A stretch of DNA of 64,000 nucleotides from Acidobacteriales bacterium 59-55 (GCA_001897435.1 MKSV01000007.1:372001-436000), one strand, 5' to 3'; shown: positions 26,701 to 34,755, counted from the stretch's first letter. The notes: generated from the letters alone by a model not told the origin. Program-made: numbers and translations.

Positions 26701-27554
26701 GTGATTGTCTGACCGACAAAGAGTTCGGGAAACTATTTCGCCCTTTGGCAAAGCGCCCAGGGGGATTCGATGCATGTCTTCATTTGATTTGGCTCCGACT
26801 CGCTCGGATGAAAACCCAGCCGTCGAAACCGACGACTGGCTTGAAGACGCTTGGTCGAGACTTGCTTCTGCAGTGGGATTGTTCCCCGCATGGCTCGATG
26901 ATGGATTACCAGCTCGCCGAAGTGGTTGAGAAGTGCATGCCCAGCCTCGGAAGCGAAAAGGTCGCATATGAACTCTGTACCCGGTGTTCGAAGAAGGCAC
27001 ACATGAGCCTCTTCTTCCTCGACCAGTATCCGCGGCTGTTTACTGCGCTAATGAAGGTTCATCCAGAAGACACTTTGAGCGGTCTGCTTGACAGCGGGTC
27101 GAAACTCCAGCGTCGGGGGAGTGCGCGACGTCGGAACCACGAGTCCGGCTCGCTGTTTGCAGCATTGCCAGAGAAAGCTGTCATCGATTGGTGCGAGAAG
27201 GGCAAACCCGGTCGATACGTTCTGATGGCTTCTGTTATCGATGCCATCAGCGAAGGGGACAAAGGCGATACCGCATGGCAACCGCTGGCGCTAGCAATTC
27301 TAGCGAAGGCGCGGGGTAAGGAAAAGGTGCTGGCCGCGTACTTCCATCAATTCCGGCCGATGAGTTGGAGCGGATCGCGCGCTTCGATCATGGAGCGCCG
27401 TCTCGGGCTTTTTGACGACCTCCTGCTGATGCCAAAGCTAAACCGGTATTACCCCTACATCCAGAACGAAAAGGCCAATTTCTTGATTGACATTGAACGA
27501 GATCGCGTCCTCGATAAGCGGTTGCATGGCTCGGGTGCCGCGACTTTCGAGTAA
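23772..27554 (+). CDS. STAND NTPase with N-terminal PD-(D/E)XK nuclease (Avs-like)
   Basis: A 1260-aa protein. Residues ~30-190 look like an Mrr/Cap4-type restriction-endonuclease fold: DQRANDGGVDVQAK at 45-58 then FQAKAEK near 75, giving the D...QxK catalytic pattern, and AYVIISSKESLSK. An NTPase follows with Walker A GLSGVGKT near 240 and Walker B AIVIVDNCRP near 294. From ~500 to the end it is alpha-helical repeat, the usual sensor region of STAND proteins. This nuclease-NTPase-repeat order is that of Avs antiviral proteins, which recognise a phage protein and then degrade DNA. No neighbour is needed for such systems. Architecture is well supported; the phage trigger is unknown. Confidence 0.78.
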   Translation: MFQVTARDVLSLTDEDLRTAIALTAEAEARRYGFASTSITWSGDQRANDGGVDVQAKLSSAPTLGMTIPRSFTAFQAKAEKMPVSKITKEMRPKGIVRAIFKELADARGAYVIISSKESLSKTALAERVKAMRAAVHDVPGQRDLHLDFFDSGALATWIRGYAGPSVWVLEKVGRRLSNWKPFAAWAYAKEGVEAPYLIDEQVRVHVPDTNPETDFDALVALEKIRARLAEDKASVRIVGLSGVGKTRFAQALFDARVGSNALDHTLAVYTDVGHDPDPEPNSLISDLIIAGTRAIVIVDNCRPAVHRKLSATVADRASKVSLVTIEYDVRDDEFEDTDVFELNAASESLVEQLLAQRFPALSHSDIHTIAKMAGGNLRIAIVIASSGGRSGSFASLKSDELMDRLFYQKNEVDPDLRRAGHVLSLPYSFSVENPELENSELAFLAELAETSVSRLYEHARILRDRDLIQQRGMFRALLPPGISNRLAQVGLERIPAERARDWLARIPFRLLKSVAHRLSFLDGIPEAEQIADEWLSPGGLVGSPDQLTEDLQQIFLYVAPLRPALASECLERAFMNMDDAQTARLCAPYIDFLQWLAHDARVFGPCVTLLIRVRAGTERKSDSKLLHDQFFHLFQAYLSGTHATVEQRIAILESLLLQPSRSARFAIGIAGLKSLLKSRDFTGSDWRFGTSSRDYGLWPQGEGFRHWFRMTLAFCERLDRRGGELGVQVRAAVAEELRDLWLCEAVYPELQSLAKSFSKRRFWPEGWIAANSIGRWRGDELTKSSQAALPRLVSALRPNTLEDRALTFAQRKMQTLYFEMQDYEEDYTAVERRVSDEGVKLGGELASDLETLRAVLPALLNREMFVPVHSLAAGLAGKLRNPASVWALLHCSYLELSEDERKPELLAVFLSSLQKKRATFVETALEKLSHDPEFAPDFPRIQCAVIPGPKGVARLIQSMKSDTVASSSYEAIANVSDCLTDKEFGKLFRPLAKRPGGFDACLHLIWLRLARMKTQPSKPTTGLKTLGRDLLLQWDCSPHGSMMDYQLAEVVEKCMPSLGSEKVAYELCTRCSKKAHMSLFFLDQYPRLFTALMKVHPEDTLSGLLDSGSKLQRRGSARRRNHESGSLFAALPEKAVIDWCEKGKPGRYVLMASVIDAISEGDKGDTAWQPLALAILAKARGKEKVLAAYFHQFRPMSWSGSRASIMERRLGLFDDLLLMPKLNRYYPYIQNEKANFLIDIERDRVLDKRLHGSGAATFE

Positions 27555-27572
27555 AGATGAAATCTGAAACAA

Positions 27573-28300
27573 CTGCAGCTTCTCTTCGATACCGGTGACA
27601 ATATCGAGGTGTTTCGCAGGAACGTTGAAGCTTTGCACGTGGATCTGACGCTGCTCGATATGGTGGTCATAACGCACGCGCACGGCGATCACACTTCGGG
27701 CCTTCGCTATGTCCTGGGTAAGAATCCCAAGGTGAAGCTATACGTCCCCGACGATCCATACTTCACCGGGACCGTGCTTCCGCCGGCTTTCCTGACCACC
27801 GACGCTCGACCAGAACTGCGGCCCAAAATGCGCTACTCCGTGGAGACCATAGGCAGGAATCGAAGGGATGGGCACGTGGACAGACACGAATCTGACTCTC
27901 GTCGCGGAATCCATGAGTATTGGGCCACACATGCGCCTTGTTTCACTCATCTCCGAGAAGCTGGCCTTCAAGGGATTGCGCGAGATATCGCTGGTATTGG
28001 ACACGCTGGCAGACCAGGTCGTTTTTTGTGGGATGTTCGCATCCAGGCATTGAGCGAATCATGGAGGCTGCCACAGCGGCTGCACCGGACAGGCCTGTTT
28101 CAATGCTTGTAGGCGGGCTGCATCTGCTGCAGGACTCACCTGAGCAGGTCGAGGCGACTTTGGATGTCCTCGCAGACAACTACCGCATTCGGACGATGAG
28201 CATCGGACACTGCTCAGGGGAACTTACCTTCATGAGGGTTCAGCAGAGGGGGAAAGATCAAATGCTCTACGCGGGACTAGGTGAGACCATTGCGTTCTAA
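27573..28300 (+). pseudogene. Decayed MBL-fold metallo-hydrolase
   Basis: Three successive frames together make a beta-lactamase-fold hydrolase of the dihydropteroate-synthase-like (DHPPS) type. Frame one gives LQLLFDTGDNIEVF and VVITHAHGDHTSGL (the HxHxDH metal site), then it shifts near 27860 to frame two (FKGLREISLVLDT), and again near 28015 to frame three (VGCSHPGIERIMEAA, then VGGLHLLQ, and a C-terminal GHCSGE). The N-terminal strand before LLFDTGD is missing, cut close to the STAND gene stop. Two frameshifts plus truncation make a pseudogene. Confidence 0.85.
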
Positions 28301-28466
28301 AGACTCTTCAGTTCTGCGAAGAGGGCCTCGACCTTCTTTCGCTGTCGCGGTGCCTGTCTGTACTCCGGTGTAGTTCGGAGATCCTGAGCTCGCTGCCGAG
28401 CTGCTTCGTTCATGTGGATGGCAAGATACCGGAACGGTCCAGTCGTGCGCGTCGGGGAATCGATCG
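28297..28466 (-). mobile_element. Transposase remnant, IS1182-like C-terminal fragment
   Basis: The - strand reads MNEAARQRAQDLRTTPEYRQ then APRQRKKVEALFAELKSL and a stop. The H/EAAR..A..L..TPEY....RQRKKVE.LFA.LK pattern is the region around the last catalytic acidic residue of IS1182-type DDE transposases. The protein stops where the family continues for ~60 residues, and no N-terminal part or terminal inverted repeats are seen. Its stop codon overlaps the stop of the metallo-hydrolase pseudogene on the other strand. Confidence 0.6.
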
Positions 28467-28566
28467 ACGACGAGCGTCAGTTCGTTGGATGTCGTCCATT
28501 CTCGATCTTTTCTCTTAAAAGAGTGAGTCCATATTTTATAGCTGCCTGGCTTCAACTCTCCGTAGA

Positions 28567-28731
28567 GGCAGTGCGACGTCAGGTGCGGTGTTCGCGATCG
28601 TTGATGCGGAGGCCCCGCCTCTGCGTCTCTTCCTCGGCAATACCGAGCTTCCGCGTGTGCACGACGTATACAAGGCGCGCATTGCAGAGTGGGAAGAGTG
28701 GACCGAAGTTTTCAAACTCGGCACAGGGTGA
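28567..28731 (+). pseudogene. C-terminal remnant of a second SDR oxidoreductase
   Basis: One + frame reads GAVFAIVDAEAPPLRLFLGN then TELPRVHDVYKARIAEWEEW and a TGA at 28729. This is the C-terminal end of a short-chain dehydrogenase of the type ending KIVDAEEPPLRLFLG...YAERIATWEEW. Everything upstream of it is gone. Confidence 0.75.
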
Positions 28732-28823
28732 ACCGACGCAGGGCGTTGGTTCTCGCTAACTGTGTTCCGTCACATCGGTCTGCGCAGGGGTTCGGCTGCG
28801 CAGGCCGATCTACACAAGCACGT

Positions 28824-29237
28824 TCAGCGATCGCTATAAGCGGCGCGGGCGTCCTGGAACCGTTGGACCGATTTAGCGACCCACAGCCATAGAGGAGCAA
28901 TGTTCTCAAGCATTTCGCTACCGAGCGGCGTCATCGCGTACTCCACCCGAGGTGGGACTTCGGCAAAGACTTTTCTCGTGATGAGCCCGTCGCGTTCTAG
29001 GCCTCGAAGCGTCTTCGTCAGAGACTTCTGACTGACCCCTTCGACCTGCTCCATGATGCGCGAGAAGCGCATGGGGCGGGCTTGTTCAGCGATTACACTC
29101 ATCGTCCACAAGGACCACTTGTCCGAGATGCATGTCACCATCTCACGCGTCAGCGCATCCTCTTCATCCGTAAGCGAGTCACAGAACTCTTTGATTTGCG
29201 CCCAGCCAAAATCCGATTTCTTGCCTGTTTTCTTCAT
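28824..29237 (-). CDS. HxlR-family transcriptional regulator
   Basis: A 137-aa winged-helix protein: ISDKWSLWTMSVIAEQARP, FSRIMEQVEGVSQKSLTKTL, RGLERDGLITRKVFAEVPPR, VEYAMTPLGSEML are the HxlR family landmarks. It has no obvious redox cysteine apart from one near the N-terminus and CISDKW at the start of the HTH, a position used by thiol-sensing members. It is divergent from an SDR gene and probably regulates it from a palindrome in the 75-bp gap. Confidence 0.9.
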   Translation of the reverse strand: MKKTGKKSDFGWAQIKEFCDSLTDEEDALTREMVTCISDKWSLWTMSVIAEQARPMRFSRIMEQVEGVSQKSLTKTLRGLERDGLITRKVFAEVPPRVEYAMTPLGSEMLENIAPLWLWVAKSVQRFQDARAAYSDR

Positions 29238-29240
29238 TTG

Positions 29241-29254
29241 TTACCTTGAGGTAA
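29241..29254. promoter_or_regulatory. Candidate HxlR operator
   Basis: TTACCTTGAGGTAA, two 6-bp arms around a 2-bp centre, 3 bp upstream of the HxlR start and inside the divergent promoter region of the SDR gene. HxlR dimers bind such palindromes. Confidence 0.55.
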
Positions 29255-29312
29255 GTACACGCCAAAAAGGTGCCTTATTGCAAACTTATACTGGCAGCCC
29301 AATACTAATCTC

Positions 29313-30269
29313 ATGACGAAGAAGTGGACCGCCGAAGGCATCCCATCACAAGCTGGGCGCAGAGTTTTGATCACGGGAGCCAATAGCGGCATCGGGTTTG
29401 AGGCAGCTCTGGAACTGGCACGGAAGGGTGCCGAGGTCATTCTTCCAGCAAGAACGCAGGCGAAGGCAGACGATGCCGCTTCACGCATTGTGCAGCAGGT
29501 GCCGACTGCGAAGGTGCATACGGAGATTCTTGATCTTGCGGCGCTTGCTTCGGTGCGTTCCTTCGCGCAGCGCGTCGCGCAGAAGTTTCCGGGTCAATCG
29601 CTTGATCTGCTGATTAATAATGCGGATGTGATGGCTCTCCCAAAGCGTGACATGACGGAAGACGGTTTCGAGCGGCAGTTTGCGACGAACTATCTTGGGC
29701 CGTTTGCTCTGACGGGGCTGCTGCTTCCATCGATTAAGGTGAAGCAGGGTTCGCGCGTGGTGACGCTCTCGAGCGGCGTGAGTCATCAGGGTACGATTCG
29801 CTTCGACAACTTGCAGAGCGAACAGGTTTATAAGCCGATGTTCCAGGCCTATGCGCAGTCAAAGCTGGCGGACCTGATCTTTTCGCAGGAGTTGCAACGA
29901 AGGCTGACTGCGGTGGGATCCCCGATCTTGAGCACGTCTGCGCATCCGGGATACGCGGTGACGAATCTTCAGACGGGAGATTTGGGCATTGGAATCAGCC
30001 TGATGATGAAGCTGATGAAGCCGTTCTTCTCGCAGGATGCAGCACATGGAGCGTTGCCAACGCTCTTTGCCGCGACTGCACGGGAGGCCGTTGCGGGCGG
30101 CTTCTACGGCCCGGATGGTATGGGCGAGCTGACGGGATTTCCTAAGGCAGTGGCGCTGGCAAAGGGGGCTTTGGATTTGGTCACGGCGAATCGGCTTTGG
30201 CAGGAGTCTGAGCGGCTGACGGGTGTGAGTTACAGCGATCTTCATGTCGCTGGTGAGTTCCGCTCATGA
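29313..30269 (+). CDS. SDR-family oxidoreductase
   Basis: A 318-aa classical/extended short-chain dehydrogenase: TGANSGIG at 21-28 binds NAD(P), LINNADVMA replaces the usual NNAG, SSGVSHQG carries the catalytic serine and YAQSK (Y180, K184) the Tyr-Lys pair. It resembles retinol-dehydrogenase/WWOX-like bacterial SDRs. Substrate unknown. Divergence from an HxlR regulator suggests induction by reactive electrophiles. The downstream membrane gene overlaps by 4 bp. Confidence 0.9.
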   Translation: MTKKWTAEGIPSQAGRRVLITGANSGIGFEAALELARKGAEVILPARTQAKADDAASRIVQQVPTAKVHTEILDLAALASVRSFAQRVAQKFPGQSLDLLINNADVMALPKRDMTEDGFERQFATNYLGPFALTGLLLPSIKVKQGSRVVTLSSGVSHQGTIRFDNLQSEQVYKPMFQAYAQSKLADLIFSQELQRRLTAVGSPILSTSAHPGYAVTNLQTGDLGIGISLMMKLMKPFFSQDAAHGALPTLFAATAREAVAGGFYGPDGMGELTGFPKAVALAKGALDLVTANRLWQESERLTGVSYSDLHVAGEFRS

Positions 30270-30796
30270 GTGATTTGATTCGCGACTATTATCTCGGTGA
30301 AAGGGCGACGGCACTTCTGGCGATGTCGCTCGGGATGATGCTTCTTCTCAGTTCTATCGTCTTGTTTCGGATTTCCCGTCGCGTCACTGTGCAACGCGGC
30401 ATGGCGTATGTCTTGCTCGTTGCCGGACTCTTCTTTGCCTTGAGTGGAGGTGGCTATGGCTACGTGGTCCAGCAGCGCATGCACGCCCATGAAATAAAAG
30501 CTCGTGTAGGCAGCGAGACGAGAGAAGCAGAGGTTGTTCGCATGGAGAGCGTTCTGAAGTCGAGTTACAGCGGTGCGCTGCGCATGTTCACAACGCTGCT
30601 CTGCGCGGGTCTCCTTGTCGCATGTTTTTCGAAGGGCTTTCCTGTTCGTCAAGGAGTTGCGGTGGGGCTGATCGTGTTTGGATTGGTGGGCCACACGACG
30701 GAGGCCCTCTCGATGCGGAAAAATCGTGACTACCTCAAACGCGTTCGAGAATACCAGCCAATCGAGGCAGGAGCCCCGGCAGTCCCGCATCTTTAA
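30266..30796 (+). CDS. Small integral membrane protein
   Basis: A 176-aa protein with four predicted membrane segments (ATALLAMSLGMMLLLSSIVL, MAYVLLVAGLFFALSGGGYG, ALRMFTTLLCAGLLVACF, GVAVGLIVFGLVGH). It is coupled to the SDR gene through an ATGA overlap, so it belongs to the HxlR-controlled unit. No family recognised; function unknown. Confidence 0.65.
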   Translation: MSDLIRDYYLGERATALLAMSLGMMLLLSSIVLFRISRRVTVQRGMAYVLLVAGLFFALSGGGYGYVVQQRMHAHEIKARVGSETREAEVVRMESVLKSSYSGALRMFTTLLCAGLLVACFSKGFPVRQGVAVGLIVFGLVGHTTEALSMRKNRDYLKRVREYQPIEAGAPAVPHL

Positions 30797-31006
30797 TTTC
30801 CATTGCTTGGATGGCGCGATGACTGCGTGCTTTCGGAGCAGCGCCATAGGCTCTCACAAGTCGGCTTCCCGTCAGCGGCAGAATGGCGATCTGCGAGCTT
30901 CGTAAGAGGTTCTTTCCCCCTTCCTGCACTTTTCCTTTTACTGTCTGCCGCGCTCATATGATGAGAGCGTGTTCTTAGGGCCAACGTGAATTGATAGACT
31001 CGCCGT

Positions 31007-31585
31007 ATGGCGCTCCCCTTCGACTCCCAGCCAGACCTTTCCGGCGGTCGGCTCCGAATTAGACCATTACTATCGAATGATCTCGAAGATCTATACCTTG
31101 CGGCAAGTGCTCCGGAGATATGGGCGGGCCACCCTTCGACGGATCGATACCGACGAGAGGTTTTCGAACCTTATGCGAGAACGCTCCTAGAAAGTGGAGG
31201 AACGCTTGTAATCATCGACCGTGCCGAGAATCGCATCATCGGTTGCTCTCGGTACTACGTGTCGCCGGATCAACCTGAAAGCATCTCCATTGGCTTTACT
31301 TTTCTACATCACAGCCGCTGGGGCGGCGGTACGAACTTCGAACTGAAACGGCTTATGCTAGACCACGCCTTCTTAACCTTTTCCGAGGTCTGGTTCCACA
31401 TATCTCCAATAAACGTTCGCTCACAACATGCAACCAAGAAACTTGGTGCAGAATACATTGGGAATGCGGTTCTCGACCTTTCCGGTCAGCCGAGCCATTG
31501 GATGTGCTTTCGTCTTTCAAAGAAAGCTTGGGAGTTGACGTGCCACGATCGTTCATGGTCAAGCGAGTCGGCTGCTCGGAAGTAA
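31007..31585 (+). CDS. GNAT-family N-acetyltransferase (RimJ/RimL-like)
   Basis: A 192-aa protein with the RimJ/RimL pattern: GGRLRIRPLLSNDLEDLY at the start, NRIIGCSRYYV, IGFTFLHHSRWGGGTNFELK (acetyl-CoA loop region) and INVRSQHATKKLGAEYIG. It probably acetylates a small amine or protein N-terminus; substrate cannot be told. Single gene with a terminator-like hairpin downstream. Confidence 0.85.
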   Translation: MALPFDSQPDLSGGRLRIRPLLSNDLEDLYLAASAPEIWAGHPSTDRYRREVFEPYARTLLESGGTLVIIDRAENRIIGCSRYYVSPDQPESISIGFTFLHHSRWGGGTNFELKRLMLDHAFLTFSEVWFHISPINVRSQHATKKLGAEYIGNAVLDLSGQPSHWMCFRLSKKAWELTCHDRSWSSESAARK

Positions 31586-31658
31586 TCCCAAAAACTGCAG
31601 TTCCTAGCATTCTGAGCACTAGTTCAGAGCAAAACGTTGAGTCGACAATAGGAAGTCT

Positions 31659-31677
31659 ACCGAACGGCCCGTTCGGT
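31659..31677 (+). terminator. Terminator-like hairpin after GNAT gene
   Basis: Perfect 8-bp stem ACCGAACG (31659-31666) with CGTTCGGT (31670-31677), loop GCC, followed by TTC. Short of a long T run. Confidence 0.5.
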
Positions 31678-31681
31678 TTCA

Positions 31682-31744
31682 TGTAAAGATTTGTCGCTTG
31701 AAAAGCTCTTCCGAAACGAATATAGCGTCCGACATTTCTTTACA
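31682..31744. promoter_or_regulatory. Pair of candidate response-regulator boxes
   Basis: TGTAAAGATTTGTCGC on the + strand at 31682-31697 and, facing it, TGTAAAGAAATGTC on the - strand at 31731-31744. They lie 110-170 bp upstream of the YXWGXW gene. Related sites occur at 34.69 kb and 36.34-36.38 kb. The GTAAA-N5-GT shape resembles half of the proteobacterial CpxR box GTAAA-N5-GTAAA. Confidence 0.5.
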
Positions 31745-31853
31745 GAAGCGGCAGCATCGAGGCAGAGCACATCTGGGTCTATCTGAATGGAAACGGTCAC
31801 CACGAAGAGTGCTTTTGTGGTGATGCACTCCAATCCAATTCGGAGCATTTGAT

Positions 31854-32144
31854 ATGAAGAAATTATTCATCACGTTAGCAGGAGCCGCTGCCCTCATTTC
31901 GTCTACAGCATGGTCTCAAGTTGTCGTGCGTGTGGGTCCACCTCGAGTGATCGTTGAAAGACCAGTCCCGCGTCCAGGACCACGATATGTCTGGTTGCCT
32001 GGTTACTATCGCTGGGGAGGCGTCCGGTATGTGTGGGTTCCAGGAAAATATGAGATTCCGCCTCGCCCTGGCGTGGTCTGGGTCGCTCCTCGCTGGGTTC
32101 AACGGAATGGTTCCTGGGTATTCGTCGAAGGGTTCTGGCGTTAA
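31854..32144 (+). CDS. YXWGXW-repeat secreted protein
   Basis: A 96-aa protein with a signal peptide (LFITLAGAAALISSTAWS) and a Trp/Pro/Arg-rich mature part with repeats of the form RYVWLPGYYRWGG, VRYVWVPGKYE. It matches the YXWGXW repeat family, small periplasmic or surface proteins of unknown function common in Acidobacteria and Proteobacteria. The two boxes upstream suggest control by the adjacent two-component system. It converges with the kinase gene with only 1 bp between the two stop codons. Confidence 0.8.
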   Translation: MKKLFITLAGAAALISSTAWSQVVVRVGPPRVIVERPVPRPGPRYVWLPGYYRWGGVRYVWVPGKYEIPPRPGVVWVAPRWVQRNGSWVFVEGFWR

Positions 32145-32145
32145 G

Positions 32146-33510
32146 TCAGTCCCTCCCAGCACTATGGTTAGCTGGTGGAAGGCGGAGTTGTATCTGAAAA
32201 CCACCACCGGGCAGGTTCTGGGCTGCGATTGTTCCACCGTACAACGTCGCAATTCTCTTACTGATGGAGAGGCCCAGACCTGCGCCACCTTGCTTGTGAG
32301 AGTTCTGAGAGGCGATTCGAAAGAACGGGTCGAAGATCTGCTCCAGAGCCTCTTCAGGGACACCAGTGCCTTCGTCTGTCGTGGTGATGGCGATCATCGA
32401 GCCCCGGAAGTTGGAGACATCTGCAATATTCACTTCCACAACTCCGGTTCCGGGTGAATGTTTTAGCGCGTTGCGCACAACATTCTCAATACAACTGTGT
32501 AGCAAACCCGTGTCTCCCGAAATATAACGGTCGAACACGCCTGTCTGAACGACCGTCTTCGCCTCAGCCGCACCTTCAAACGATGCATCCTTAACAATTT
32601 GCTGTATCAACCGGCCGATATGAACTGGTTCGCGTCTTGAGTGTTTATCTGAGGCATCAATCCGAGCAAGCGTCAGTAAATCGGAGATCATCGTCTCCAA
32701 TGTCTTGATGTCGGCCTGCATACGCGCTGCCGCAGTGAGATCACCACGCTGGACCAGTTCTGCCGAGACAGTTAGCCGCGCCAGGGGCGAGCGCAGTTCG
32801 TGGGATATATCACGGAGTAATAGCTTTTGCTGCTCAAGCAAAAGCTGGACCCGGTCCGCCATGCGATCAAAATCATGGGCCAGAGATGCAAGCTCGTCGG
32901 TACGACCCGCGAGTGCGGGTGAGGCACGTGCCGTTAGATCGCCGCTGGCGATGTCCATCGCAGTTCTCTGCAAGCTTCTGATCGGCTTCGTAATGCTTCG
33001 AGCAAGGAGACCGCAGAGAGCCGCCGAAATGATCAACACAAATACTGTTCGAAACGGACCTTTTTCAGTATCCACATAGTTGCCGAACATTTTCACTTGC
33101 GGCACTTGGGCAATAAAGAAGTAGACGTGATTGCCATGCGACTGCCTGACAACTCCAAGCCAGGGAGAGTCGAAGGAGTATTCGGAACGCTTCTCAGATC
33201 GAGCTCTGGCCAGTAAATCTACAGCACCAGGTGGGATTGGACTCGCGGCTGCATCAGAATCATCCACGAGAAGAACGGCAGATGTGAGCGCATCACTTTT
33301 TACGTCTAAGAGATATTCATTGAGCCTTTTCGAGCCACCCTCTTCGTACGCATCGATTGCAGTCTTCGCATAGAGATCCAGCGAATGCATGAGCCATCGG
33401 TGGGAGAGCGGGCGTGCATTGGTCGCAGCTGTAATGACAGCTAAACTCAACAGCACGAGTGCGGAAACCAACCAAAATGTGAGGAACACGCGAAGAAAGA
33501 GGCTACGCAT
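32146..33510 (-). CDS. CpxA-like sensor histidine kinase
   Basis: A 454-aa kinase from the ATG at 33510, which overlaps the regulator's TAG by 8 bp; a longer frame from 33582 lies inside the regulator. Two membrane segments (VFLTFWLVSALVLLSLAVIT and FRTVFVLIISAALCGLLA) enclose a ~130-residue periplasmic sensor. HAMP follows, then HisKA with RDISHELRSPLARL, and HATPase with ENVVRNALKHSP, DEGTGVPEE and GAGLGLSISKRI. The domain order and sequence are CpxA/BaeS-like, systems that sense envelope stress. The neighbouring LTXXQ/Spy-like gene fits that. Confidence 0.9.
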   Translation of the reverse strand: MRSLFLRVFLTFWLVSALVLLSLAVITAATNARPLSHRWLMHSLDLYAKTAIDAYEEGGSKRLNEYLLDVKSDALTSAVLLVDDSDAAASPIPPGAVDLLARARSEKRSEYSFDSPWLGVVRQSHGNHVYFFIAQVPQVKMFGNYVDTEKGPFRTVFVLIISAALCGLLARSITKPIRSLQRTAMDIASGDLTARASPALAGRTDELASLAHDFDRMADRVQLLLEQQKLLLRDISHELRSPLARLTVSAELVQRGDLTAAARMQADIKTLETMISDLLTLARIDASDKHSRREPVHIGRLIQQIVKDASFEGAAEAKTVVQTGVFDRYISGDTGLLHSCIENVVRNALKHSPGTGVVEVNIADVSNFRGSMIAITTTDEGTGVPEEALEQIFDPFFRIASQNSHKQGGAGLGLSISKRIATLYGGTIAAQNLPGGGFQIQLRLPPANHSAGRD

Positions 33511-34198
33511 GTGCCAATCCCGTATAGCAGTATCCCAGGTGGCGAATACTGCGAATTCGATCCGTATCCCCTGCCTGGGCACCTAGCTTTCGGCGCAGAC
33601 TACTAATATGGTTGTCGATTGCCCGGTCTGTGACACCAACGGGACGGCCTAAGACCTGTTCGGTAAGCTCATCGCGAGTGACACACTCGCCACTACGGCG
33701 AACTAAGGCCAATAAGATATCGAACTCTGCCGCAGTCAGAACAACCTCTTCTCCATCACGTAGTACCCGTCTCTTCGAGACTTCAATCTTCAAGTCTCCC
33801 GCTAAGAGGGTGTCTCTCTTGCCGCCAACTCGGCGACGAAGGACAGCACGAATGCGCGCAACGAGTTCCCCCGGGACGAATGGCTTGGGAATGTAGTCAT
33901 CGGCGCCACTTTCCAAGCCTGCAATGCGATCGCCGGCATCCCCTCGCGCAGTGAGCATGATGACAGGGACATCAGAACGGTCTCGGATCTTCTTTAGAAG
34001 AACGCGCCCATCGCCATCGGGAAGCATGACATCGAGAACAACGAGATCGTACCGCTTTGATTTCAGTTCGGACTTTCCTGTCGCAATGTTGTGGGCGGAG
34101 GTAATGGCAATTTCATCCATTGCCAGAAGGCGCGTGAGCGATTCACAAAGCTCGGTATCGTCGTCTACGAGAAGGATCGAGCTGCTCATTGTGGCCAT
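33503..34198 (-). CDS. OmpR/CpxR-like response regulator
   Basis: A 231-aa regulator: acidic pocket DDD near residue 13, phospho-acceptor in VVLDVMLPDGDG, MLTARGD and KPF lysine; then a winged-helix output domain (VLTAAEFDILLALVRRSGEC, AIDNHISSLRRKLG, IRSIRHLGYCY). Precedes and overlaps its kinase. It starts 24 bp after the VOC gene and probably shares its promoter, where a candidate binding box is found, so autoregulation is likely. Confidence 0.92.
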   Translation of the reverse strand: MATMSSSILLVDDDTELCESLTRLLAMDEIAITSAHNIATGKSELKSKRYDLVVLDVMLPDGDGRVLLKKIRDRSDVPVIMLTARGDAGDRIAGLESGADDYIPKPFVPGELVARIRAVLRRRVGGKRDTLLAGDLKIEVSKRRVLRDGEEVVLTAAEFDILLALVRRSGECVTRDELTEQVLGRPVGVTDRAIDNHISSLRRKLGAQAGDTDRIRSIRHLGYCYTGLAHA

Positions 34199-34221
34199 CT
34201 GAATTTATCCTTTCCCTCGAA

Positions 34222-34602
34222 TCAGAGCTCTTGCTCTTTCGAGATTGCCTTCGCAACAAAAACGAGCCTGTTGCCAAAGGGATCAATGACTGTCAATATC
34301 CTGCCCCAATTCGTGTCTTCAATGCCAGGTCTCATATACGGATTTTGTCGCTCCGTCAGCTCTTGATGCAGCGCATCAAGGCCGTCGATCTCGATGAACA
34401 CCTTCGTTCCCGGCGTCCCATCTCCATAATGTTCCGATAAGACCAGAGTTGTGTCATCACGTTTCACTTCCATGATGGAAGGGCCACCATCCTCGGGGCG
34501 ATGTTCCCAGTTCAACTGAAATGCAAGCCAATCGAGGTAGAACGCTTTTGCAAGATGATTGTTGAAAATGCGAAGTGCAGGACGAGCAGGGTTCATAGCC
34601 AT
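34222..34602 (-). CDS. VOC-family protein (glyoxalase/bleomycin-resistance fold)
   Basis: A 126-aa protein from the ATG at 34602 (GGAG nine bases upstream). It shows PALRIFNNHLAKAFYLDWLA, a TLVLSEH strand, KVFIEIDGLDALHQEL and a C-terminal DPFGNRLVFV, the vicinal-oxygen-chelate pattern of bleomycin-resistance-like proteins. Ligand unknown. It is first in a probable VOC-regulator-kinase operon. Confidence 0.82.
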   Translation of the reverse strand: MAMNPARPALRIFNNHLAKAFYLDWLAFQLNWEHRPEDGGPSIMEVKRDDTTLVLSEHYGDGTPGTKVFIEIDGLDALHQELTERQNPYMRPGIEDTNWGRILTVIDPFGNRLVFVAKAISKEQEL

Positions 34603-34686
34603 AGAACAAGCTCCAGTTCGGTAAAGTGTGCATGATTCTTGGCACAAATTCAGTATGCCGGAGGTCGTATTAGATACGTTGGCGCG

Positions 34687-34700
34687 GACAAAACTTTACA
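34687..34700 (-). promoter_or_regulatory. Candidate response-regulator box, VOC operon / Spy-like gene
   Basis: On the - strand the sequence reads TGTAAAGTTTTGTCC, close to the sites at 31.7 and 36.3 kb. It sits ~85 bp upstream of the VOC-regulator-kinase operon and ~55 bp upstream of the divergent Spy-like gene, so one site could serve both. Confidence 0.5.
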
Positions 34701-34755
34701 CGCTATCGTGCGCCTTCGCAGCCGTCTTTGACCTAGATTGGATCAAGGAGGAACT

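Noticed and set aside
30735..30929. 64-aa - strand frame after the SDR/membrane unit
   Set aside because: Protein-like in places (QIAILPLTGSRLVRAYG) but no start signal and no family recognised; may be a remnant, not supportable as a gene.
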